Shown here one piece after another: positions 56,909 to 64,000 of a DNA stretch of 64,000 nucleotides. A program made the position numbers and the translations under genes. Source of the stretch: CBDFGN01 sp965247065. Its GTDB lineage: Bacteria; Bacteroidota; Bacteroidia; Cytophagales; Cyclobacteriaceae. Under the pieces are notes generated by a model. The model was not told the DNA's origin and did not search any database. It saw only the letters and a list, made by a program, of their open reading frames with translations. Location of the stretch: the NCBI GenBank assembly GCA_965247065.1, contig CBDFGN010000006.1:1674001-1738000 (forward strand). Direction: 5' to 3'. Position 1 is the first letter of the stretch. Each line of letters begins with the position of its first letter.

Positions 56909-57373
56909 TTGATTCGAGTGGTATTCTTAACAAGCGCTGCTAGTTTAGCTTCTTGTTCGTCAATCGAAAGCCCAAGATTAAAGTCAATTGAAAATCTGAG
57001 GACGGTTCACTCCGACCGTAACTTGATGCACCTAGAAGCCGACGCAACTTTTTTCAATCCGAATCCCGGAAATATAAAGATGACCGGCGCCATCCTGAGA
57101 ATCAGCATTAACGAGGCGTTGGTAGCCCTTATTAAGCAACGAGAAAGAATAGGAATCAAGGGGCAATCGGAATTTGTTATTCCGTTGAAAGCCACAATAT
57201 CAGTTGACCACTTCGCTGACCTCGCCCTGAAAAACATGGGCTCCATATTCTCAGGCAAACCCCTTACAATAGAGCTTTCCGGGGAATTGAGAATAAAGAG
57301 GTTTGGAATTATTCAGAATATCCCCATTGAGTACAAGCAGGAGGTCAGCCCTGATTTCTTGGCTCCTTTCTGA
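56909..57373 (+). CDS. LEA14-like (water-stress/hypersensitive-response type) lipoprotein
   Basis: A lipoprotein signal with lipobox SLASC (LTSAASLASCSS) is followed by a domain like bacterial LEA type 2 proteins: NLMHLEADATFFNPNPGNIKMTGAILRISIN, then a beta-rich second half (SEFVIPLKATISVDHFADLA, LTIELSGELRIKRFGIIQNI). The mature protein should be anchored to a membrane facing the periplasm. An AAGGAG at 56895-56900 is placed 8 bp before TTG 56909, which I therefore prefer to the GTG at 56900 that overlaps it. The specific function is unknown. Confidence 0.65.
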   Translation: MIRVVFLTSAASLASCSSIESPRLKSIENLRTVHSDRNLMHLEADATFFNPNPGNIKMTGAILRISINEALVALIKQRERIGIKGQSEFVIPLKATISVDHFADLALKNMGSIFSGKPLTIELSGELRIKRFGIIQNIPIEYKQEVSPDFLAPF

Positions 57374-57450
57374 TTTGCAAGAAATGATTAACAGACCAAG
57401 CCTCATTTTTTTTATCTTCGTCTTTCTAACTAGAAACACAGTACGCGCCC

Positions 57451-59550
57451 ATGTGGAAATATGCCACAAAACTGCTGGCTATAGCAGCTTTTTTCCTTTA
57501 TAGCTCCTATACCTGGTTCGACGATGACCCTAAGACGCAGGTTTTGATTCGAATGCTGGTTCAGAGCCTTAATCAGGCCCATTTCGATCCCAAAAAAATA
57601 GATGACGACTTCTCCGAGAAGGTATTTCATCAATATCTCAAAAAGCTGGATTATCAGAAGAGATTTCTACTCCAGCCGGACATTGACAATTTAGTGAAAT
57701 ATGCCAAGTTATTGGATGATGAGATGAATTATGGGACTCTTCAGTTTTTTGATATGTCCTTTGACTTGGTCGGTCAGCGAATCGGCGAAGCCCAGGTCTA
57801 CTACCAGGAAAGAATTTCGGAGCCATTCGATTTCACCAAGAAAGAGTCCATCGATCTGGATTTTGAAGAGATTCCGTATGCGCAAACCAAAGACGAACTA
57901 CGTGAATATTGGAGGAAATTTATAAAATACCAGGTACTTACTCAATTGTCTGCTCTGCATCAGACAAACGCTGATCGGTCACCTGAGGAACGAAAGGGTG
58001 ACAAAGAGCTTGAGGAACAGGCCCGGCGAAAAGTGGAAAAGTTATTCGACGACTGGTTCAAGCGTTTATCCAAAATTGAAAAAAGAGATCGATTGTCAGA
58101 CTACTTTAATGCCATAACCAACATCCATGATCCTCACACTGTTTATTATGCACCAAAGGCAAAAGAAGATTTCGATATTGAGTTTAGCGGCAAACTTGAA
58201 GGCATTGGGGCACGACTTTCCGATAGGGACGGCTACATAACAGTCGCTCACATCGTCCCGGGCTCGGCAAGTTGGAGACAAGGTGACCTGGAGGTGGAGG
58301 ATAAGATCCTGAAAGTCGGCCAGGGAGAAGAAGACCCGGTCGATATCGTGGGTATGCGAATTGACGATGCGGTTCAATTAATCCGTGGCAAAAAGGGTAC
58401 CGAAGTGCGACTCACTGTAAAGAAACTGGATGGAAGCGATAGAGAAATCTCTATTATCCGGGATGTAGTCATTTTTGAAGAATCCTACGCCAAATCGGCC
58501 ATCATGGAATTCCAGAATAAAATCGGATACATCAAACTACCAGCATTCTATGCAGATTTTAGTGAGACAAATGGAAGGCGTTGCGCGGTCGATGTGAAGC
58601 AGGAGATCATCAAAATGAAGGGCGAGGGAATCGAAGGCTTAGTCCTTGACCTTCGCGACAATGGGGGCGGATCACTGGCTGACGTAGTTGAAATGGCCGG
58701 TCTTTTCATTGATAAGGGACCGATTGTACAAGTTAAGTCAAGAGAGGGGAACCCAATGGTCCTGGAAGATACCGATCCTGAAATATATTACGAAGGGCCT
58801 TTGGTAATTATGGTGAACTCCTTCAGTGCTTCCGCATCAGAGATAATGGCAGCAGCCATGCAAGATTACAAACGGGCGGTGATTATCGGAAGTGGCTCAG
58901 CAACATTCGGAAAGGGAACCGTTCAAAGGATTATTAATTTCGATGAAGTGCTTCCCAGCTCCTATGATAATATCAAGCCCCTTGGTTCCATCATGATGAC
59001 CACTCAAAAATTCTACCGAATTGACGGCACCACCAACCAGCTAAAGGGTGTGGAACCGGACATTTCATTGCCAGACCGTTATAACTATATCGATCACGGC
59101 GAAAAGAATCTCGAATTCCCCATCCCATGGGATGAAATATCCGCAGCCGATTATCTGCAGTGGGATAAGCTCTCCTCGATGGACGACATAGTGGACCTGA
59201 GTCTGCTCAGGGTTCAGAACAGTCACAGCTTTCAACTGGTTGACGATAACGCTCTCAGGTTGAAAGACCAACGAGAGAAGACCAACCTGACGCTCAATTT
59301 GGCGAGCTATATGGAAGAGCAAAAATTTAGGAAGGAAGAGGTAAAGAAGTATCAGGAAACGGGAGCCGACTTTCCTGAGTTAGCGATACGATCTCTCGAA
59401 ATCAACCTGGTCGAAGAGCAGGCAGATTCGTCCAAATGGGCCAGTATTCAGGTTATGCACAGGAATCTAAAAAAGGACATTTACTTACACGAGGCTATCT
59501 CAGTATTGGATGACATCAAGCAAACCGAACTAGTGTCATGTCAATTATAA
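57451..59550 (+). CDS. Carboxy-terminal (tail-specific) protease, Prc/CtpA family S41
   Basis: A 699-residue periplasmic protease. After a signal/anchor helix (LLAIAAFFLYSSYTW) come the N-terminal domain (DDDFSEKVFHQYLKKLDYQKRFLL), a PDZ domain (FSGKLEGIGARLSDRDGYITVAHIVPGSA, about residues 245-335) and the S41 domain, with the catalytic Ser in VMVNSFSASASEIMAAAM and Lys in SATFGKGTVQR about 26 residues later. It ends with the Prc-type C-terminal extension. It trims or degrades envelope proteins from their C-termini. IS630 copy 2 is inserted at the fourth codon from the end: the original tail LAGN is now LVSCQL, so the enzyme should be unaffected. Confidence 0.93.
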   Translation: MWKYATKLLAIAAFFLYSSYTWFDDDPKTQVLIRMLVQSLNQAHFDPKKIDDDFSEKVFHQYLKKLDYQKRFLLQPDIDNLVKYAKLLDDEMNYGTLQFFDMSFDLVGQRIGEAQVYYQERISEPFDFTKKESIDLDFEEIPYAQTKDELREYWRKFIKYQVLTQLSALHQTNADRSPEERKGDKELEEQARRKVEKLFDDWFKRLSKIEKRDRLSDYFNAITNIHDPHTVYYAPKAKEDFDIEFSGKLEGIGARLSDRDGYITVAHIVPGSASWRQGDLEVEDKILKVGQGEEDPVDIVGMRIDDAVQLIRGKKGTEVRLTVKKLDGSDREISIIRDVVIFEESYAKSAIMEFQNKIGYIKLPAFYADFSETNGRRCAVDVKQEIIKMKGEGIEGLVLDLRDNGGGSLADVVEMAGLFIDKGPIVQVKSREGNPMVLEDTDPEIYYEGPLVIMVNSFSASASEIMAAAMQDYKRAVIIGSGSATFGKGTVQRIINFDEVLPSSYDNIKPLGSIMMTTQKFYRIDGTTNQLKGVEPDISLPDRYNYIDHGEKNLEFPIPWDEISAADYLQWDKLSSMDDIVDLSLLRVQNSHSFQLVDDNALRLKDQREKTNLTLNLASYMEEQKFRKEEVKKYQETGADFPELAIRSLEINLVEEQADSSKWASIQVMHRNLKKDIYLHEAISVLDDIKQTELVSCQL

Positions 59551-59568
59551 TATGACGTAATATTTTTG

Positions 59569-59576
59569 TATCTTTG
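59569..59576 (+). promoter_or_regulatory. -7-type box of the IS630 transposase
   Basis: TATCTTTG matches TAnnTTTG exactly and lies 23 bp before ATG 59599. The mirror site in copy 1 is 10725-10732. A clear -33 TTTG at 19 nt is missing. Confidence 0.5.
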
Positions 59577-59598
59577 CCGTACATCAAACTTAAAGATT

Positions 59599-60090
59599 AT
59601 GGCAAGATATAAAGTGACATTAGCAAAAGTGGAACGCCAAGAGCTAATGGCAATTATTAACAAAGGCAAGCATACTTCTCAAAAGTTTCGCAGCGCATAT
59701 ATTTTGTTGAACTGTGATAAGGGACCATATGCAGAGAAGGTAACCAATGAGCAGATCAGCAAGGTACTGAAGGTAGGCATGCGTACCATTGACCGGGTCA
59801 AAAAACGATTTGTAGAAGAAGGCTTTGAGGCGGTATTGGAGCGCAAACCAACCACCAGGACCTATAGTCGTAAGGTAGATGGTGACATCGAAGCGCATCT
59901 GATAGCGCTGTGCTGCAGTAAACCACCTGAAGGATATGCCCGATGGTCGCTTCGGCTGCTGTCAGATAAGATGGTAGAGCTTCAATATACTGACAGCATT
60001 TCTCACGAAACGGTGCGTACCGTTTTAAAAAAACGCCTTAAAACCCTGGAAGGTAAGCCAGTGGATTATTCCCCCCAAATCCGACAGTAG
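59599..60090 (+). CDS. IS630 transposase, helix-turn-helix part (copy 2)
   Basis: Protein sequence identical to that of copy 1 (10702-10211). Starts MARYKVTLAKVERQ and ends VDYSPQIRQ. The start at 59566 is too close to the element end and the -7 box and is not used here. A +1 shift is needed to continue into the DDE part, as in copy 1. Confidence 0.92.
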   Translation: MARYKVTLAKVERQELMAIINKGKHTSQKFRSAYILLNCDKGPYAEKVTNEQISKVLKVGMRTIDRVKKRFVEEGFEAVLERKPTTRTYSRKVDGDIEAHLIALCCSKPPEGYARWSLRLLSDKMVELQYTDSISHETVRTVLKKRLKTLEGKPVDYSPQIRQ

Positions 60091-60094
60091 CTTT

Positions 60095-60730
60095 GTGGCA
60101 CACATGGAGCAGGTATTAGATGTGTATAAACGGCCTTATGATCCTGAAAGTCCGGTAGTATGCATGGATGAAACGCCCAAACAATTGATTAAGGAAACCA
60201 GGATAACCGAGCCGATGCAAAAGGGCAAAGCAACCAGGGTGGATTATGAATACCGGCGTTGCGGGGTGTGTAATGTGTTTATTGCCAGTGAGCCGGTCAC
60301 AGGAAAGCGAATGGTTAAGCTTACCGAGAGGAAAACCCGGAAAGACTGGGCTAAGTTCATCAAAGAGATTGCTGATCAGATGTATCCTGATTCTGGGAAG
60401 ATCACCTTAGTGATGGACAATTATATCACACATACAGCTGCCTCCTTATATGAAACATATCCTCCCGAAGAAGCAAAAAGAATATGGGATCGGTTTGAGC
60501 TTGTATATACACCAAAACATGGAAGCTGGCTGAACATGGCAGAAATTGAACTCAGTGTGCTTTCCAGACAATGCTTAAGTAGACGAATTGACAGTATGGA
60601 GATAATCCGAAAAGAAGTGAAAGCATGGGAGGAACATCGAAACAACAAGAACGCCAGTATTGATTGGCGCTTTACAACAAAAGATGCACGGATAAAATTA
60701 AAAAAGCTTTATCCGTCAATTCGAACTTGA
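60095..60730 (+). CDS. IS630 transposase, DDE catalytic part (copy 2)
   Basis: Identical to copy 1 except for Arg in place of Gln in the final PSIRT. The DDE acids are in VVCMDETPKQ, LVMDNYITH and LNMAEIELS. The GTG at 60095 is only the first nominal start; the usual IS630 linker QWIIPPKSDSSF can be read directly upstream in this frame. Confidence 0.93.
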   Translation: MAHMEQVLDVYKRPYDPESPVVCMDETPKQLIKETRITEPMQKGKATRVDYEYRRCGVCNVFIASEPVTGKRMVKLTERKTRKDWAKFIKEIADQMYPDSGKITLVMDNYITHTAASLYETYPPEEAKRIWDRFELVYTPKHGSWLNMAEIELSVLSRQCLSRRIDSMEIIRKEVKAWEEHRNNKNASIDWRFTTKDARIKLKKLYPSIRT

Positions 60731-60737
60731 CATGACA

Positions 60738-61250
60738 CTAGCTGGTAATTAGCTTCTTTATTTCCTTCTGCTTCTTCAGGAGATTTCCGTTTTTGTCAAA
60801 ATGAAGATCCCACTCAACCTCCTTTTTGCGGAATTCTAACTTGTAATAGGTACTGTCCGGTGTTTCCCACATTCTTCTGGTAGCCATTTGCCAGCCCTCA
60901 AAGATGGGATCTTTCAAGGTATCAAGTAGGCCAGAGGGCAAACCGGATTGATACCTTATATCCACCCTGCTACGGGTCCAGTTGCCCTTTGGATCGAACC
61001 TGACTTTGAATTGATTTCCTCCAATCAAAAAGTCGAAGGTATACCCCTTATCCACAATTTTGAGGTGATACTTTCCAATGTTAGGATACATTTTAGAAAC
61101 CGTACCGACGATATATTCCTCGACGTCCCCAACATCGTCCGGTTTATCAGGCTTAATAGCTGTTTCGATGTTGGTATTCGGGTTGAAGCTCTGGCAGGCC
61201 CAAACAAGGACTGCAATCATTCCAAATGGAAGGTACTTAATCCGGGCCAT
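60738..61250 (-). CDS. PepSY-like (DUF2874-type) lipoprotein
   Basis: A 170-residue protein with a lipoprotein signal (FGMIAVLVWACQS). The rest contains two PepSY-like halves: YIVGTVSKMYPNIGKYHLKIVDKGYTFDFLIGG and MWETPDSTYYKLEFRKKEVEWDLHFDKNGNLLKKQ, the pattern of Bacteroidota DUF2874/PepSY-like periplasmic proteins. Its TAG stop uses the TA duplicated by IS630 copy 2, and the original stop was the same, so the protein is unchanged. Function unknown. Confidence 0.7.
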   Translation of the reverse strand: MARIKYLPFGMIAVLVWACQSFNPNTNIETAIKPDKPDDVGDVEEYIVGTVSKMYPNIGKYHLKIVDKGYTFDFLIGGNQFKVRFDPKGNWTRSRVDIRYQSGLPSGLLDTLKDPIFEGWQMATRRMWETPDSTYYKLEFRKKEVEWDLHFDKNGNLLKKQKEIKKLITS

Positions 61251-61320
61251 ATGCGCGAAAATCCTAAGAAATTAGCTCAAAAACAACTAAAAGACGTGTT
61301 TCTTGCGAACTTACCCGCTT

Positions 61321-64000
61321 TTACAGACCATAATGCCGGTAACTTATCCGATAGAGTAATCGGTACATCACAGGAACAAAAGCCAAAGTTAGAACTGTGG
61401 CAAAAATGAGTCCAAAAATGATAGCTATCGCCATGGGTTCAAACATGGCCCCTCCGCCTATGTAAAGTGGAATCAATCCCATAAAGGTCGTAGCGGTGGT
61501 GAGCAAAATAGGTCTGAATCTCTGCTGGGCTGCCTCTATTATGGCCTCTTGAGGAGGCCGTTTGAGGTCATCTATTTCAATTTGGATTCGGTCGATGAGA
61601 ACTATTGCGTTGTTGATCACAATTCCTGCTAGCGAAATCACTCCAAGGAACGTCATGAAACCGAAATACGAGTCTAAAACCAACAAACCTATTACTACAC
61701 CTATTAATCCCAGCGGTATGGTAATCAAGATTATGAAAGTTTTCCTCAGGCTGTTAAACTGTCCGACAAGCAGTATGAGTATTATCAAGCCAGCAATTGG
61801 CAATTGCTCATTGATGGACTGATTGGCTTTTTCTGAGGATTCCAATTCACCCCCAAACTCATATTTGTATCCTACAGGCCAGGTTTTGCTTGCATCCCTA
61901 ATCCAGGGTTCTAGTTGGTTATTAATCAAATCAATGGCCGTGAAGCCAGGGTCCAGCTGGGATTGGACTGTAATTGTCTGGTAACGGTCTCTCCTTTTAA
62001 TCAGCGCCGGTTGCCATTTAATCCCAACATCTGCCACCTGCTTTAATGGAACCGCTCGACCGGTAACCTGGGAGTAGATTCCCAGACTTTCAAGCTTACC
62101 CAGATCTTCACGATCGGCTGCCACATTGCGCATGGTTATCGGTATCACTTTCTCATCTTCTCGAAAATCTCCGGCCTTAAAACCGCTAAGTACTGTTTGC
62201 AATGAAACCGCTATATCCTGGCTGGTGACTCCAGCTAATTTTGCTTTTGTTTGATTAACGTTCACCAGAATTTTCTTTGATCTTATTCCCCAGTCATCCT
62301 TTATATTTTTGGTACCCTCGGTTTCCCTCAATTTAGACTTTACAAGCTCAGCTAATTCAAAAATCTTGTCGGTTTCCTTCCCACTGATGCGAATTTCTAT
62401 CGGATCGTAACCGGCGGGCCGTTCAACAATGGGGCGGCCACGATACTCATGTCCGGAAATCTAGCCTTGCTCCAGGTTTCCAATTGGTCCGCCAGCTGGT
62501 AATCGAATTCCCAATTGCTTGTATTCATCAGGATATACGCGTTCTCAGGGCTAGGCGGCAAGGGATTATAAGACAAAGTGTATTTGGGGGCACTCGATCC
62601 TATCCAGGTAGCCCAGTTTTCTACGCCATCCGTTCTTTGGTCGTTTATCTGTAGGCTATCTCGTAGGTACTCTTCCACCTGGTTGATTACATACTCGTTG
62701 CGCTCAATAGCTGTGCCAATAGGAAGTTCTATTTTAACCGCTACCAGGTTCCGGTCTTTATCGGGGAAAAACTTTTTGGGCACAAATTGAAACAGATTCA
62801 TAACGCCGATGAAAACTGCCAGAAGGGCCACCAGAAAGATTGCCGGTCGCCTGAGACAGAATAATAGAAACGTCTTATATCCGGCCATGAATCGGTTTGG
62901 TTTTTGGTCAGGCTCTTTTTGTTTTATCTTAAAGAACATCACGCACAACATAGGGATTAGTGTGAGGGCTAAAACCCAGGAAGTCATAAGGGCGATGGTG
63001 ACGACTTTGAACAAAGCTGCAGTGTATTCCCCAACAGCTGACTTAGCCAGAAAAATTGGCAAGAATGCCGCAGACGTTGTTAAGGAAGACGTAAGCAAGG
63101 GTATTCTTAATTCTTTCGAAGCCTGTATGGCGGCATCAAATGCCTTAGCGCCGTTCTCAATTCTCACCATTATAGATTCCGACAGGACAATCGCATTATC
63201 TACCAGCATTCCTAGGGCGATGATTAAAGCAGCCAGTGAGATCTGGTCCAACCCAATATCGAATAATCCCATTATGAATAGGCTTACTATCATTACGGAT
63301 GGCACAAGGCTGGCCACTACCACTCCAGTTCTAAATCCAAGAAATAACAACATAACCGCCAAAACCACCGCAACTGCCTGCAACAGATTATTTACAAAAT
63401 CGTTTACTTTATCGTCCACGATCTTATGCTGGTAGGCAATCAATTCAAATTCTATCCCAATTGGATACTGGGAATTCAAGTAGTCCATAGTTTTCTCGAC
63501 CCCGTTACCCAAATCGATGATATTCCCCCCGTCTTTCAAGGATACTGATATCGCCAAACCCTGGTGGCCATTGACTTTTACCTTGGACTCTACCGGATCG
63601 ACGAAGCCACGGTAAATATTAGCGATATCTTCCAAATAGATCACATCCTTCCTGCCAGGCAAATTGACTATGGTTCTGCGCAGTTCTTCCACTGATTCGA
63701 AATTTCCTGAAGGTTCCAGGGCTATTCGCTCATCTCCTACCTTGATCGCACCCCCGGGAATAATAATATTCCTTGAATCCATGATCGATTTAAGCATGTA
63801 GGATGTGATCCCAAGTTCATTGAGTCTCGCGTTGTTGTATAACTACAAATACTCTTTCCTCCTGATTTCCTGAAATTTCCACCTTGGCCGCGTCAGGTAA
63901 TCTTAAAAACTCATCCCGAACGTCGTCGGCAATATCCTTGGCATCGGCATAATCAAATCCCTCGGCAGTCATTCCTACAATGATGCCAAAGACATCCCCG
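61321..64000 (-). CDS. RND-family efflux permease (HAE-1 type), frameshifted twice, 5' end outside window
   Basis: An inner-membrane proton-driven efflux pump protein. The read order is GDVFGIIVGMTAEGFDYADAK, VEISGNQEERVFV, NARLNELGITSYMLKSIM, then four-helix blocks with ISLAALIIALGMLVDNAIV (the proton-relay Asp), SSLTTSAAFLPIFLAKSAVGEY, a second porter half (IEIRISGKETDKIFELAELV), and GVISLAGIVINNAIVLIDRI near the C-terminus. Two single-base frame breaks occur: about 63836-63842 (...ERVFVV | YNNARLNEL) and about 62402-62410 (NGPP | GYDPIEIRIS). Otherwise the protein is complete and normal for the family, so the breaks are probably sequence errors. Substrates cannot be told; the adaptor and outer-membrane genes should lie beyond the edge. 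Confidence 0.88.

Larger units (their letters stand above)
59533..60738 (+). mobile_element. IS630-family insertion sequence, copy 2 (1,206 bp)
   Basis: The same element as at 9563-10768, in opposite orientation. TA duplications are at 59531-59532 and 60739-60740. Ends are GTGTCATGTCAA inverted repeats. It is inserted exactly where the stop codons of the protease gene and the convergent PepSY-like gene lie, so neither is damaged. With copy 1 it frames a 48.8-kb segment as inverted repeats. Confidence 0.95.

Noticed and set aside
60948..61409. 153-codon plus-strand ORF
   Set aside because: Antisense to the PepSY-like lipoprotein gene and the end of the RND gene; no start signal or family match.
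62809..63435. 208-codon plus-strand ORF
   Set aside because: Antisense to the conserved membrane part of the RND pump; its composition is the complement of hydrophobic helices.

Overview
The window looks like a Bacteroidota chromosome, probably a gliding or surface-attached member of the Saprospiria/Cytophagia type. Evidence: a giant secreted repeat protein ending in a CHU_C (type B) type IX secretion sorting domain, followed directly by a PorP/SprF-family partner and a PD40/OmpA-type protein; a decayed second CHU_C protein; Bacteroidota-only families; and promoter-like elements of the Bacteroidota form (TTTG, 19 nt, TAnnTTTG). No tRNA, rRNA or CRISPR array was seen.

Layout. 0-9.6 kb: scattered metabolic and conserved genes (SDR, quinone-reductase-like MDR, DUF1684, a D-threonine-aldolase/RidA pair, CBS, DUF2277, GNAT, EcsC, epimerase), with a T9SS-substrate pseudogene at 4.8-5.4 kb. 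9.56-10.77 kb: IS630 copy 1. 10.8-16.3 kb: a minus-strand catabolic operon (LctP permease, 3-hydroxyisobutyrate-dehydrogenase family, XylX-like FAH-family dehydratase, alpha-ketoglutaric-semialdehyde-type dehydrogenase) that resembles the lower Weimberg sugar-acid route. 16.4-19.1 kb: membrane proteins and a beta-lactamase-family hydrolase. 19.4-26.3 kb: surface-polysaccharide-like genes (COG4091 oxidoreductase, two family-2 glycosyltransferases) and an esterase cut by an IS982 element. 26.6-43.7 kb: the roughly 4,900-codon repeat adhesin and its T9SS partners. 43.8-48.9 kb: membrane acyltransferase-like protein, Wzc-like polysaccharide co-polymerase and flippase. 48.8-55.5 kb: metallopeptidase, FloA-like protein, a LytTR regulator cut by an IS3 element, Coq4-like protein, FAD monooxygenase. 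55.6-56.45 kb: two tandem related non-coding RNA candidates. 56.4-61.3 kb: small proteins, Prc/CtpA protease, IS630 copy 2. 61.3 kb to the end: an RND efflux permease. Stretches without a recognisable gene that are not listed separately: 6433-6675, 8402-8636 and 50070-50307, in which I see nothing specific.

Two general points. First, at least ten otherwise well-conserved genes are broken by a single frame change, often next to a short homopolymer, so part of this sequence probably carries uncorrected indels; these genes are given as single broken CDS. Second, four IS insertions have clear target duplications; two of them (IS982, IS3) really interrupt genes, while both IS630 copies sit where the neighbouring genes stay readable.

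The most novel item is the pair of RNA candidates at 55.65-55.91 and 56.23-56.44 kb. Each has a -33/-7 promoter with exactly 19 nt spacing, an identical 19-nt core, hairpins that keep their pairing while the sequence changes, and its own intrinsic terminator. I could not assign them to a known RNA family.
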